Source: Shimia gijangensis (GTDB lineage: Bacteria > Pseudomonadota > Alphaproteobacteria > Rhodobacterales > Rhodobacteraceae). Taken from it: a DNA stretch of 64,000 nt. The translations under genes were made by a program, and so were the position numbers. Positions 1 through 8,242 of the stretch are shown in pieces (position 1 is the stretch's first letter; every line of letters starts with the position of its first letter). The notes under the pieces are model-generated. The model made no database searches, was not told the DNA's origin, and was given only the letters and a program-made list of their open reading frames with translations. Location: the NCBI RefSeq assembly GCF_900142085.1, contig NZ_FQZQ01000007.1, positions 62,001 to 126,000 of the forward strand, given 5' to 3'.

Positions 1-2
1 TG

Positions 3-614
3 GGGGGCGTGGCGCGCCGTACACGCGAGGCTGTGGCACTGTGCGAGGCAGCTGGCTTTGACGTGGTGTTGATCGAAACGGTGGGGGTCGGACAATCCGA
101 GACCGTTGTCGCCGAAATGTCCGATCTGTTCTTGTTGTTGCTGGCCCCGGCGGGTGGCGACGAATTGCAAGGAGTGAAGCGCGGCATCATGGAAATGGCC
201 GATATCATACTGGTGAACAAGGCGGACGGCGATCTGAAAACCACAGCCATGCGCACCTGCGCCGACTATGCGGGTGCCTTGCGCCTGTTGCGAAAACGCC
301 CACAGGACCCACAAGGCTTTCCCAAAGCCATGACGGTTTCAGCTGTCGAGAAGGCCGGGCTTGAGACAGCCTGGGAAGAAATGACAACCCTGATCAATTG
401 GCGGCGCGAAACAGGGCACTGGGATCAGAGGCGTGCGCAGCAGGCAAGTTTCTGGTTCCACGAAGAGGTGAAACAAGGATTGCTCGCCCGACTGCAGCAA
501 GGCGAGGCCAAAGAGGCGATTGCCGCATTGGAAACGCGTGTGGCCACCGGAGACGTTACGCCTTCGGCCGCCGCAGATAGCGTATTGAGAATTCTCAATA
601 TCTCGGCCAGATAA
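3..614 (+). CDS. meaB: Methylmalonyl-CoA mutase-associated GTPase MeaB, 5' truncated by window edge
   Basis: C-terminal about 200 residues of a MeaB/ArgK-type P-loop GTPase, which protects and reloads adenosylcobalamin-dependent methylmalonyl-CoA mutase in the cytoplasm. The reading frame is open to the first bases of the window, so the true start and the Walker A loop lie upstream. Visible are the switch II region (ETVGVGQSE), the guanine-specificity motif NKAD, the SA motif (TVSAVEK) and the C-terminal helical dimerisation arm ([12 protein letters not shown]). Stop is TAA at 612-614. No partner mutase gene is inside the window; in Rhodobacterales the mutase serves the ethylmalonyl-CoA or propionate route. 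The family call is secure from these motifs; only the N-terminus is unseen. Confidence 0.93.
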   Translation, partial: GGVARRTREAVALCEAAGFDVVLIETVGVGQSETVVAEMSDLFLLLLAPAGGDELQGVKRGIMEMADIILVNKADGDLKTTAMRTCADYAGALRLLRKRPQDPQGFPKAMTVSAVEKAGLETAWEEMTTLINWRRETGHWDQRRAQQASFWFHEEVKQGLLARLQQGEAKEAIAALETRVATGDVTPSAAADSVLRILNISAR

Positions 615-729
615 TGCCGCCATTTTGGAAAATACCCCGAAATGTGTGCGGTTTGGCGCAAGCCGTCGCGGCGCTTGTGGCATTTGTGGAAAACAGCGGG
701 CTTCTGCCAAAAAGCTTTGCCTGAATCAC

Positions 730-758
730 TTGACGCCCCCCGGTTTTCGGCCTAATGA
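730..758 (+). promoter_or_regulatory. Putative sigma-70 promoter of rpmB
   Basis: TTGACG at 730-735 and TAATGA at 753-758 are separated by exactly 17 bases, close to the housekeeping consensus. It lies about 90 bases upstream of rpmB in the 235-base gap after meaB. No transcript data; assigned by pattern only. Confidence 0.5.
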
Positions 759-774
759 CCGCGAACGAATTTAC

Positions 775-795
775 GGGCGCTGTTCGTCGGCGCCC
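775..795 (+). promoter_or_regulatory. Stem-loop in the rpmB leader
   Basis: GGGCGC at 775-780 pairs perfectly with GCGCCC at 790-795 around a 9-base loop. It would sit at the start of the rpmB mRNA leader if the promoter at 730-758 is right. Ribosomal protein leaders often carry regulatory structures, but no role is demonstrated here. Confidence 0.35.
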
Positions 796-849
796 CTTTG
801 CATTGACGGGGGCCGATCTCCCGTGACCAAGTAAAACGAGGATGAAGCC

Positions 850-1140
850 ATGTCGCGTCGTTGCGAATTGACCGGAAAAGGCCCTATGTCTGGCAACAAT
901 GTCAGCCACGCCAAAAACCGTACCCGCCGCCGTTTTCTGCCGAACCTGAATGACGTGACACTGCAGTCCGAAATTCTGGGTCGTGGCGTAAAACTGCGCA
1001 TCTCGGCAGCTGCCCTGCGCACTGTTGACCACCGCGGTGGTTTGGACGCCTTCATGGCGAAGTCCAAAGATGAAGAACTGTCAGCCAACGCGCTGAAAGT
1101 TAAAAAAGAGATTGCGAAAGCTCAAGCGGCAACCGCTTAA
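850..1140 (+). CDS. rpmB: 50S ribosomal protein L28
   Basis: 96-residue L28 (bL28), a component of the large ribosomal subunit near the exit-site region. The start [12 protein letters not shown] and the following [15 protein letters not shown] block are the family signature; the basic N-terminus contacts 23S rRNA. A lone Cys5 remains, so the zinc-binding four-cysteine form is absent. Length is typical for alphaproteobacteria, which carry a longer C-terminus than E. coli L28. An AT-rich purine stretch (ACGAGGATGAAGCC) precedes the ATG. The gene stands alone, with its own promoter candidate upstream and a strong terminator immediately downstream. Assignment is certain. Confidence 0.98.
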   Translation: MSRRCELTGKGPMSGNNVSHAKNRTRRRFLPNLNDVTLQSEILGRGVKLRISAAALRTVDHRGGLDAFMAKSKDEELSANALKVKKEIAKAQAATA

Positions 1141-1167
1141 GTTTTTGACGATCGGACAGTGAAGACG

Positions 1168-1203
1168 GCCCTGCCTGAAATTCAGGCGGGGCTGTTTCCT
1201 TTT
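1168..1203 (+). terminator. Rho-independent terminator after rpmB
   Basis: GCCCTGCCTGAA (1168-1179) pairs with TTCAGGCGGGGC (1181-1192) with one G-T wobble; a T-rich tract follows at 1195-1203. It closes the rpmB transcript. Confidence 0.85.
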
Positions 1204-1244
1204 GTCGCTTCACCTTCCGGCGCAGGAAGGTCTATATCAACCTC

Positions 1245-1592
1245 ATGACTTGGCTGCGCAATCAGATCGTGATTCTGCTGGTGGCTGTGCTGGTGTTGAC
1301 CGGGCACAGCATGGCAATTGCACGCGTCATGCCCACGGCCTCGGGTTTCATGGAGTTGTGCACGGGCACAGGCCCGGTGATGACGCCGATGGACGCCGAA
1401 GGCAATCCGACCGGTCCGTCCCATATCTGCCCCGAGTTTAGTCTGTCGCTGATGGATGCGGTTGCACCTGTCCCTGTCCTGGCGGTGCCTCTGCAGGTGC
1501 GTGGACGCAAGGCAGAGCCAACTTATGAGGCGTCGTTTCAGCTGATTCGAGTGGTCGAAGCGTCGGCCCGCGCACCCCCTGCGTTGGTCTGA
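1245..1592 (+). CDS. Small membrane/exported DUF2946-like protein next to a copper chaperone
   Basis: 115-residue protein with an N-terminal hydrophobic segment (about residues 7-24) that serves as signal or membrane anchor. It carries two cysteines in a spacing seen in DUF2946-type proteins (ELCTGTG ... HICPEF) and the short tail RAPPAL typical of that family. The function of the family is unknown, but members recur beside copper-handling genes, and here the PCu(A)C chaperone follows 65 bases downstream in the same direction. I infer a periplasmic or membrane role in copper or cytochrome-oxidase metal supply. The family assignment rests on my recognition of the cysteine pattern and neighbours rather than on a search. 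Confidence 0.65.
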   Translation: MTWLRNQIVILLVAVLVLTGHSMAIARVMPTASGFMELCTGTGPVMTPMDAEGNPTGPSHICPEFSLSLMDAVAPVPVLAVPLQVRGRKAEPTYEASFQLIRVVEASARAPPALV

Positions 1593-1657
1593 ACCGCTTT
1601 GGTTCATTCCAATACCTAACACCCATAATCCAATACCCAATTTTCAGGAGAGACGAG

Positions 1658-2137
1658 ATGTCCTTCAAAACTATTGCTGCTGCAACTGCGGCCGCTATCC
1701 TCCTTGCCGTTCCAGCATTCGCCGACAGCATGATCATGGTCGACGACCCTTATGCACGTGTGTCGGCTAAGTCGTCCAAATCCGGCGCGGCCTTTATGGC
1801 GATTATGAACCACGGTGACGAAGACGATCAGCTGATTGATGTTCGCTCGGATGTGGCCAAAAAGGTCGAACTGCACACTCATATGGAAAACGCTGATGGC
1901 GTCATGAAAATGATGCATGTGCCCGAAGGCTTTGCGATTCCTGCCGGTGAAACCCACATGCTGATGCGTGGTGGTGATCACGTGATGTTTATGGGGCTGA
2001 CCCAATCCCTGGAGCATGGAGATATGGTCAGCGTCACTCTTGTGTTTGAAAAAGCCGGTGAAAAGACCATCGAAGTGCCTGTTGATCTGGAACGCAAAGC
2101 CATGCATGGCCAGATGAATCACAACATGGACAACTAA
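1658..2137 (+). CDS. Periplasmic copper chaperone PCu(A)C
   Basis: 159-residue exported protein. A classical Sec signal peptide ends at PAFA-D (about residue 22). The mature part is a cupredoxin-like PCu(A)C domain: it binds Cu(I) through conserved His and Met residues, visible as the HTHM cluster (residues 73-76), the MKMM cluster (83-86) and the HMLM cluster (100-103), plus a His/Met-rich tail (HGQMNHNM). Known members deliver copper to the CuA centre of cytochrome c oxidase, with Sco proteins. A good Shine-Dalgarno (CAGGAGAG) precedes the ATG. It probably forms a transcription unit with the DUF2946-like gene upstream and ends at the bidirectional hairpin at 2183-2205. Confidence 0.93.
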   Translation: MSFKTIAAATAAAILLAVPAFADSMIMVDDPYARVSAKSSKSGAAFMAIMNHGDEDDQLIDVRSDVAKKVELHTHMENADGVMKMMHVPEGFAIPAGETHMLMRGGDHVMFMGLTQSLEHGDMVSVTLVFEKAGEKTIEVPVDLERKAMHGQMNHNMDN

Positions 2138-2182
2138 GGCGCGTTCCGCCTTGGGCTCCTGTTGGGAGCCTTCGTTGAAACG

Positions 2183-2210
2183 CAGGCCGGGTTATGCCCG
2201 GCCTGTTTGC
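2183..2210. terminator. Bidirectional terminator between the copper chaperone and the sirtuin
   Basis: CAGGCCGGG (2183-2191) pairs perfectly with CCCGGCCTG (2197-2205), 5-base loop, followed by TTTGC on the plus strand. It sits between two convergent genes and can serve both. Confidence 0.8.
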
Positions 2211-2220
2211 GTTGTGGCGG

Positions 2221-2919
2221 CTATCGGGCGCGTTCGCGAGCGACCCAGTCTGGCACGATACGGGTGGCAGGGCCAAAATGAGTTTCGGCAAAGTCTGAAA
2301 CGCGCGATGAGGGCGCAAGATTCAATTCGACAGTATGGGCGCCCGCCTGCCTGGCTTCTTGTCCAAAGGCCGCCGCCGGGTAGACCTCCCCTGAAGTACC
2401 AATGGCAACAAAGAGATCAGCTTTGGACAGTGCGGCGTAGATCTGGTCCATGCCATAGGGGATTTCTCCGAACCAGACCACGTCGGGCCGGGTTGCTGGC
2501 GCGCCGCAACCGGGGCAGGGGTCTGATTTTGCCATATTGTCCGGGGCTGTCCAGCGATGATCGCAGGTGTGACAGAGGGCGCCCGCCAAAAGCCCATGCA
2601 TGTGCAGAACATTCCTGGAGCCTGCCTTTTCATGCAGAGAGTCCACATTCTGGGTGACAATCAGAACCTCACCGGGGTGATCGCGTTCCAGTCGGGCAAG
2701 GGCGTCATGGGCGGCATTTGGAGTGGCTTGTGCGGCCTGAACGCGGCGCGCGTTGTAAAAATTGTGCACCAGATCGGGATCGCGCGAAAACCCCTCGGGG
2801 GTGGCGACATCTTCGATCCGGTGCTGCGCCCACAGACCACCTTCGTCGCGAAAGGTACCCAGCCCGCTTTCGGCAGAAATTCCGGCACCAGTGAGGATAA
2901 CGATCGTATCATGTGCCAT
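2221..2919 (-). CDS. cobB: NAD-dependent protein deacylase, sirtuin CobB type
   Basis: 232-residue sirtuin that removes acyl groups from lysine using NAD+, releasing nicotinamide and O-acyl-ADP-ribose. Visible: GAGIS (11-15) and TFRD in the NAD pocket, TQNVD, catalytic His108 in HMHG, and a structural zinc site of C116-x2-C119 and C135-x2-C138. Tyr55 and Arg58 in FYNARR form the Y-x-x-R acyl-pocket pair of class III (SIRT5/CobB) sirtuins, which favours succinyl or malonyl substrates as well as acetyl. An open frame continues upstream, but the ATG at 2919 is preceded by AAAGGA and gives the canonical N-terminus; longer starts would overlap the divergent gene at 3038. It is divergent from the DgoK-like gene. 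Confidence 0.93.
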   Translation of the reverse strand: MAHDTIVILTGAGISAESGLGTFRDEGGLWAQHRIEDVATPEGFSRDPDLVHNFYNARRVQAAQATPNAAHDALARLERDHPGEVLIVTQNVDSLHEKAGSRNVLHMHGLLAGALCHTCDHRWTAPDNMAKSDPCPGCGAPATRPDVVWFGEIPYGMDQIYAALSKADLFVAIGTSGEVYPAAAFGQEARQAGAHTVELNLAPSSRVSDFAETHFGPATRIVPDWVARERAR

Positions 2920-3037
2920 TGGCGGGGTCCTTTGGAGTTTTCCTGTGTTGCGGGCATTGTTGCAAGGGCCAATGCCAACCACAAGCGCCTTGACCTCTGG
3001 CACTGGCATGAGAAAACGGACCCAAAGGAGACTCCAC

Positions 3038-3634
3038 ATGAGTGAACTGCCAACAGCGAAACTGGGTGAGCTGACGCGCAAAGTGCCCTGCAAGGTGATT
3101 GTACCTGTGGCGGGCTTGGTCGCGGGGTTGGTGCAGGAAAGCCCGGCGGACAGGGCCACAGGTGCGCAGGTGGTTCTTTTGGCGGGTGTTGTTGCCGCAA
3201 GGCCCAATTGGGACGGCGTTGTATGCTTGGTCGGCGCGCGAACGCTTTGGGCGCACGTAAGTGCGGGCGAGGTGGTGAGTTTTTCCAGCTTTGTCACGGT
3301 GCAGTTGGCGGAAAGCCTGTCGGTGATTTCCAAAGAAGGATTTGATAAGGGGTTGGACATCACTTTGTCCCGTCCAGAAAAACTGGCCACCGAATTGGCA
3401 CAGGCGGATGTCGCGCCGGGGCGGTCATGGGGGGCTTTGATGGGAGCGGAACTCGCTGCGACGCGTCCCTATTGGTTGGGACAAGAGGTCGTTTTAATTG
3501 GCGAAGGCACGGAGGCCGAGTTTTATGCTCAGGCCATTGCCCGTCAGGGTGCCATGTTGCAAAGGGCACGATCGTCAGATGTGGTTACAGTCGGACAGCA
3601 CGCGTTGATCGCTGCAGGAAAACAGAAATCATGA
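3038..3634 (+). CDS. Truncated 2-dehydro-3-deoxygalactonokinase (DgoK)-like protein
   Basis: 198 residues that align by eye with only the C-terminal two thirds of DgoK sugar-acid kinases: WDGVVCLVGARTLW matches the DgoK region that normally reads like LPGTHSKW, followed by SFSSFVTVQL, GALMGAEL and VVLIGEGTEA. The N-terminal phosphate-binding DWGT motif and the GMIGS region are missing, and conserved DgoK polar residues (the His and Lys of GTHSKW, the acidic DVMRGEE) are replaced. It should not be an active kinase. The start ATG at 3038 has a strong SD (AAAGGAG), and the stop overlaps the phosphatase start by 4 bases (ATGA), so translation is coupled. It is kept intact and reads as a repurposed or decaying paralogue; function unknown. 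Confidence 0.6.
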   Translation: MSELPTAKLGELTRKVPCKVIVPVAGLVAGLVQESPADRATGAQVVLLAGVVAARPNWDGVVCLVGARTLWAHVSAGEVVSFSSFVTVQLAESLSVISKEGFDKGLDITLSRPEKLATELAQADVAPGRSWGALMGAELAATRPYWLGQEVVLIGEGTEAEFYAQAIARQGAMLQRARSSDVVTVGQHALIAAGKQKS

Positions 3635-4062
3635 AAGTTTTGTTTGTCTGTCTTGGAAATATCTGCCGTTCGCCAGCCGCAGAAGGGGTGTTTCGGTTAA
3701 TGGCACCGGATGTTGCAACCGATAGCGCAGGTACTGGCAGATGGCATGTTGGAGAGCCTCCCTATGGTCCGATGCAGGCCGCAGCCCGCGCCCGCGGATA
3801 TGAATTGTCCGATCTGCGCGCGCGCCAGTTTGTGGTCGCAGATTTTGACCGTTTTGATCTGATCATTGGCATGGATGCGTCCAACCTTGCCAATATCGAA
3901 CGCCTGCGACCGGTTGGAAATGACACGCCTGTGCACCTGTTCACCGATTATACTGCCGGGAGCGACGCGAATGAAGTGCCCGATCCTTATTACACGCGTG
4001 ACTTTGACGGCGCACTTGATCTTGTCGAACACTGTGCACGGGGACTGGCGACCACGCTTTAG
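3631..4062 (+). CDS. Low-molecular-weight protein-tyrosine-phosphatase
   Basis: 143-residue cytoplasmic LMW-PTP/arsenate-reductase-fold enzyme. The signature P-loop C-x5-R-S is at residues 7-14 (CLGNICRS), and the general-acid aspartate lies in the C-terminal DPYY motif, which is diagnostic of phosphatases rather than ArsC. It would remove phosphate from tyrosine or similar phosphomonoesters. The ATG overlaps the stop of the DgoK-like gene by 4 bases, so the two are translationally coupled; no exopolysaccharide or BY-kinase genes are nearby to suggest a substrate. Family assignment secure, target unknown. Confidence 0.93.
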   Translation: MKVLFVCLGNICRSPAAEGVFRLMAPDVATDSAGTGRWHVGEPPYGPMQAAARARGYELSDLRARQFVVADFDRFDLIIGMDASNLANIERLRPVGNDTPVHLFTDYTAGSDANEVPDPYYTRDFDGALDLVEHCARGLATTL

Positions 4063-4086
4063 GCCGATCCGGGGCACCCCTCCGGC

Positions 4087-4111
4087 GGGAGTATTTTGAG
4101 CGAGCTGAAGC
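4087..4111 (+). repeat. Recurrent gene-end motif, copy 1
   Basis: GGGAGTATTTTGAGCGAGC followed by TGAAGC. The same pattern (GAGTA, T-run, G, short variable part, TGAAGC) lies at 33585-33610 and 49171-49195, each just after a plus-strand gene. This copy lies between two convergent genes. Confidence 0.45.
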
Positions 4112-6514
4112 CTAGCTGCGTACAAGATCACCGGCTGGATCATAGCGTGCGGGGGCTACAATTTCTGCGACAACGGGTTGTCCAAGAACATCCACTGTCA
4201 GAGGGGCGTCAGTTTTGTCGAGAAAGCCCATGGCGAGGTTTTCACCAACCCTGTGACCCCAGTCCGCCGAGGTGATGGTGCCGATCACCTTACCACCTGC
4301 ACGGATTGAACTTCCGGGTTGGGCCGGGGCATCTGAGGTTTGGAGCCTGAGAGTGGCGAAGGTTTTGTTTGATGGCGCCTTCAAGCGTTCCTGCAGGGCA
4401 GCTTTGCCAATGAAATCGAGCTTGTCCATTTTTACAAAGCGCCCGAGATCAGATTCAAATGGATCAAACTCGGTGATCAGATCGGCCTTCCAGTGGCGAT
4501 AACCTTTCTCGAGGCGCATGGATTCCACCGTGCGGGCTCCGAACAGGGTGAGGTTGTACGCCGCGCCCGCTGCCCGCAGGGCAGAGTAAGCCGCAAAGAG
4601 CGAGGCGTTGGGGACGTGAATTTCATAGGCCAACTCTCCTGAGAAGCTGACCGCCATGACCACGGCGGGGGCGATGCCAATAAAGGCTTCGCGGACCGAG
4701 AGCCAAGGGAAGGCAGAGGGTGACCAGTCACCACGTGACGTGGCCGAAAGAACGTCGCGGGCCTTGGGACCGGCAAGAACCAGAATGGTGATGTCGTTGG
4801 TCAGGTTGCGGATCGCGACACCTTGGGGCGCGTGGGCCGTCAGCCAATCCATGTCGTGATACTCGGATGCGGCGGCTGAGCCATACCAGATGCGCCCGTC
4901 CGGCAGATTGGCAATCGTGGCTTCAGATTTGATGCAACCGTGGTGGTTCAGCATATATCCAAGGCCAACGCGCCCCGGTTTGCGGGTGATAAATCCGCAA
5001 AACATCGTATCAAGCCAGTCAAGCGCGTCAGCGCCAGAGATTTCAAAGCGGTTGAAGCCATTGACCTCGGTCAGGCCGACGCCGTTTTGTACAGCTTTGA
5101 CTTCGGCTGCGACCACATCAAACGCCTCGTTAAAGCGATAACCATGGGTTTCGTGGAAATCCGGCGTTGGTTTGAAGTAATCTGCCCGCTCCCAGCCGTT
5201 CACAGGGGTGAATTTGGCGCCCTCGACCTGAAGAACCGGGGTCAGGGGCGTTGTTTTGGCAAAGCGCCCGGCGGGGCGGTGCTCATGCGGGAAATGAAAC
5301 CGGAATTCGTTCTGGTAGTCTTCGATTGCCTTAAGTGCAGTGAGTTCTACATTGGCGTGGCCGGTAAAGCGGCGCGGATCCAGGCACCAGGTGTCATAGA
5401 CAGCTTCTCCGTGCACAATTTGTTGCGCCAAAAGCCAGCCATGGCCGCCGCCTTCGCCAAGGCCCGCGCGCAGGCCGATGATACAAAACGCGTTGCGCTT
5501 GCCGGGGATCGGGCCCACCAAAGGCGCGCCGTCGATGGTATAGGTGATCGGGCCATTGACCACCGTGCGAATGCCAGTTTCCTGCAAGGCGGGCATGCGC
5601 GCAAAAGCCCCTTCCAGAACGTCCATCACCCGGTCGATATCATCCGGGCACAAGGCATTTACGAAATTCGGATCGATCCCGTCGAGCCCCCAAGTTTTGC
5701 AGTCCTGTTCATAAAAACCCACCAAAAGACCGTTCTTTTCTTGGCGGCAATAATAATCGCTGATCGGACAGCGCAGCAGTGGCATTCTGTGCCCGGCCTC
5801 GGCAATGGCGGGGATGTCTTCGGTCAGAAAATACTGATGCTCCATCGATGCAACCGGATGCTGCACCCCCATCATGGCCCCGACTTCGTTCACCCGGTAG
5901 CCGCCCGCATTCACCACGATTTCGCAGTCGATGTCGCCTTGCGCTGTGTGAACGGTCCAGCTGTCATCGGGATGTTGGGTGAGACCGGTCACAGGCGTAT
6001 TTCGGTAAACCTCGGCCTCGGCTTTGCGGGCGCGTCGCGCCAGTGCCTGACATAGCTGCGCGGGGTCAATATCCCCGTCATGTGGATCCCACAGCCCACC
6101 AACAAGGTTGTCCGTCGAGATCAACGGGTGGCGTCGCGCACATTCTGCCGCGTCGATCACTTCAAATTCGACTCCCATGCCATCGGCCTGAGACACAAAA
6201 TGCCGGTAACCATCCATCTGGGCTTCGGTATTGGCCAGACGAATGCCGCCGTCGCCATAGTGATAGCCAACCGGATAGTCCGGATCAGCCGCCAGTTCGC
6301 GGTAAAGGGCAATAGAATGCGATTTCAGGCCCAGCATGGTCTGGTTCATGCCAAAGTTGGTCACCTGTGCTGCAGAGTGCCATGTGGTGCCGCTGGTCAG
6401 CTCGTTACGTTCGATCAGAACCACGTCTGTCCAGCCTTCCTGGGTCAGGTGGTAAAGCGTGGAACATCCGGCGATGCCGCCGCCAATAACAACGACGCGA
6501 GTGGTGGATTTCAT
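4112..6514 (-). CDS. Dimethylglycine/sarcosine dehydrogenase-type FAD protein with GcvT domains
   Basis: 800-residue fusion of an FAD-dependent amine oxidase (DAO fold, about 5-370, dinucleotide motif VVVIGGGIAGCSTLYHL), a FAO_M linker (about 375-430), and a C-terminal GcvT/aminomethyltransferase half (about 440-795, with FSGELAYEIHVP and MRLEKGYRHW). His46 in SGTTWHSAA is at the position where FAD is covalently attached in dimethylglycine and sarcosine dehydrogenases. Such enzymes oxidatively N-demethylate methylated glycines, the GcvT half capturing formaldehyde as methylene-tetrahydrofolate. The start has SD CCGGAG. It is transcribed divergently from an MttB-family methyltransferase, consistent with a shared role in betaine or methylamine breakdown. 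Exact substrate is not determinable here. Confidence 0.88.
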   Translation of the reverse strand: MKSTTRVVVIGGGIAGCSTLYHLTQEGWTDVVLIERNELTSGTTWHSAAQVTNFGMNQTMLGLKSHSIALYRELAADPDYPVGYHYGDGGIRLANTEAQMDGYRHFVSQADGMGVEFEVIDAAECARRHPLISTDNLVGGLWDPHDGDIDPAQLCQALARRARKAEAEVYRNTPVTGLTQHPDDSWTVHTAQGDIDCEIVVNAGGYRVNEVGAMMGVQHPVASMEHQYFLTEDIPAIAEAGHRMPLLRCPISDYYCRQEKNGLLVGFYEQDCKTWGLDGIDPNFVNALCPDDIDRVMDVLEGAFARMPALQETGIRTVVNGPITYTIDGAPLVGPIPGKRNAFCIIGLRAGLGEGGGHGWLLAQQIVHGEAVYDTWCLDPRRFTGHANVELTALKAIEDYQNEFRFHFPHEHRPAGRFAKTTPLTPVLQVEGAKFTPVNGWERADYFKPTPDFHETHGYRFNEAFDVVAAEVKAVQNGVGLTEVNGFNRFEISGADALDWLDTMFCGFITRKPGRVGLGYMLNHHGCIKSEATIANLPDGRIWYGSAAASEYHDMDWLTAHAPQGVAIRNLTNDITILVLAGPKARDVLSATSRGDWSPSAFPWLSVREAFIGIAPAVVMAVSFSGELAYEIHVPNASLFAAYSALRAAGAAYNLTLFGARTVESMRLEKGYRHWKADLITEFDPFESDLGRFVKMDKLDFIGKAALQERLKAPSNKTFATLRLQTSDAPAQPGSSIRAGGKVIGTITSADWGHRVGENLAMGFLDKTDAPLTVDVLGQPVVAEIVAPARYDPAGDLVRS

Positions 6515-6698
6515 GACAGTCTCCGGAGTTGAAAATCATCAATAGTTCAAAACCATTCTGCCAACTGGGGCAAATACTCGTTTGCCAATTAAGGAAATCG
6601 AAAACTATGGATTTCTGTTCCCAAATGAAATGTCATCAGGCTTGCGCGAATGGGCAGGCGTGACATGTGCTGAACGGGTTATTTAAACCGAGTGTCTC
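6515..6698. promoter_or_regulatory. Divergent control region between the flavoprotein and MttB-family genes
   Basis: 184-base, AT-richer intergenic stretch from which both genes start. It contains an imperfect inverted repeat, GAAATC ... GATTTC, around 6595-6617, that could be an operator. No convincing -35/-10 pair can be singled out. Confidence 0.35.
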
Positions 6699-8231
6699 AT
6701 GAATTCCCAAAAACCAGTCAAAAAGCGCCGTTCGGGCCGTCGGGAGAAGTTGTTGCAGCGCGCCGCGCCTGTCGCGGTGAACCCATGTCCGCCTGGACAA
6801 GTTGGCGGGCAGTACACTCCGCTGAGCCATGCAGACTGTCAGGCGATCTATAATATGGCGCTGCGGTTGCTGGATGATCTGGGAATGGGCGAAGTCCCGA
6901 ATGGGCTTCGTGATCAACTATTGGCACAGGGTGCCCGTCTTAATGGCGCGCGCGTGCAAATTCCTCCGGCTTTGGTTGCGGCGGCGATTGATGCGGCCCC
7001 ATCCGAGTTTACATTGAACGGGCGGGACCCGGCGCGCTCGATCACTGTGGGGGGGGACCGCGTGCATTTTGGCACCGGTGGCGCAGCGGTTCAGGCCTTG
7101 GATCTCGATAGCGGCGACTACCGCCCGTCCACTGTGCAGGACCTCTATGACTTTACCCGTCTGCAAGATGGGTTGGAGAATGTCAGCTGGTTCACCCGCT
7201 GTTGTGTTGCCACGGATATGCCGGACGATTTGTTGCTGGATGTGAACACGGTTTTCGCGCTTTTGAAGGGTACGACGAAACCTGTCGCCACATCCTTCAC
7301 GGTGGCCGAGAACGTCGCGCCCATTATTGAGATGGTCGAGATCGCCGATGGCGCGGGAAGTTTTGCGCGCCATCCATGGATCAAGGCGCATATTTCGCCG
7401 GTGATTTCGCCAATGCGCTATGGAGAAGACGCGGTGGATGTCGCGCTGGAATGTATCCGCCATAACATCCCGATGAGCTGCATCACCGCCGCGCAATCCG
7501 GGGCAACAGCCCCGGCGACTCTGGCGGGGTTTCTGGCGCAATCGCTGGCGGAAACGCTGGCAAGTCTGGTGATGGTGCATGTCTATGCGCCGGGGTATCC
7601 GATGGTGTTTTCAAATTGGCCACTGGTGATTGATCTTCGTACCGGGGCATTTTGTGGCGGTGGCGGTGAAATCAGCGTACTGAATGCCGCATCGGCGCAG
7701 TTGATCAATTGGCTGGGACTGGTGTCTGGCGTGGCCTGTTCGATGACAGATGCCAAGTCTTTGGATGCACAATATGGCATGGAAAAGGGTATTTCGGCCA
7801 TGGCCGCAGGGCTGGCTGGCGGCAATCTGATTTACGAAAGCGCTGGTATGACCGCATCCCTGCTGGGTGTGTCTTTTGAAGCCTTCCTGTTGGACAATGA
7901 CATGCTTGCCCATGTCTACCGCGCGTTGCGCGGAATCGAGGTGAGTGACGACACGCTGGGTTATGATGCGATTGTCGAGGCGGTGATGGGCGAGGGGCAT
8001 TTTCTTGGCGGAGCGCAGACCATGGCTGCGATGGAACGGGATTACTTTTATCCGGAAATGGCCGACCGCGATGCACCAATCACCTGGTCGGAACAGGGGC
8101 GTAAAGATGCCTGGGCGCGGGCCAATCTACGGGCGCGCGAAATTCTGGCCAAACCTGATCCCGGCTATCTGGATTCGGCGGCAGAGACTGCCATTCGTGC
8201 ACAGTTTGATATCCGGCTGGGATCGGTTTGA
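6699..8231 (+). CDS. MttB-family (trimethylamine methyltransferase-like) protein, non-pyrrolysine
   Basis: 510 residues, the full length of the MttB superfamily. Family blocks seen include QIPPALVAAAIDAAP, FGTGGAAVQALD, the TIM-barrel stretch AHISPVISPMRYG and AGLAGGNLIYESAGM. Members transfer a methyl group from a quaternary or tertiary amine to a corrinoid protein. True trimethylamine MttB contains pyrrolysine at an in-frame amber codon; this gene has no internal TAG, so it belongs to the non-pyrrolysine branch, of which MtgB (glycine betaine) is characterised. No corrinoid-protein gene is adjacent. It is divergent from the dimethylglycine-dehydrogenase-type gene and convergent with a LysR gene. 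The N-terminus (basic, RRSGRREK) is typical; SD at the chosen ATG is weak. Confidence 0.88.
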   Translation: MNSQKPVKKRRSGRREKLLQRAAPVAVNPCPPGQVGGQYTPLSHADCQAIYNMALRLLDDLGMGEVPNGLRDQLLAQGARLNGARVQIPPALVAAAIDAAPSEFTLNGRDPARSITVGGDRVHFGTGGAAVQALDLDSGDYRPSTVQDLYDFTRLQDGLENVSWFTRCCVATDMPDDLLLDVNTVFALLKGTTKPVATSFTVAENVAPIIEMVEIADGAGSFARHPWIKAHISPVISPMRYGEDAVDVALECIRHNIPMSCITAAQSGATAPATLAGFLAQSLAETLASLVMVHVYAPGYPMVFSNWPLVIDLRTGAFCGGGGEISVLNAASAQLINWLGLVSGVACSMTDAKSLDAQYGMEKGISAMAAGLAGGNLIYESAGMTASLLGVSFEAFLLDNDMLAHVYRALRGIEVSDDTLGYDAIVEAVMGEGHFLGGAQTMAAMERDYFYPEMADRDAPITWSEQGRKDAWARANLRAREILAKPDPGYLDSAAETAIRAQFDIRLGSV

Positions 8232-8242
8232 TGACCCTGACA

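Noticed and set aside
625-834. Possible 69-codon gene between meaB and rpmB
   Set aside because: No SD, odd composition, and it covers the likely rpmB promoter and leader.
4940-6055. 371-codon plus-strand open frame opposite the dimethylglycine-dehydrogenase-type gene
   Set aside because: Antisense shadow of a GC-rich gene; the product shows no domain, while the opposite strand encodes a full conserved flavoprotein.
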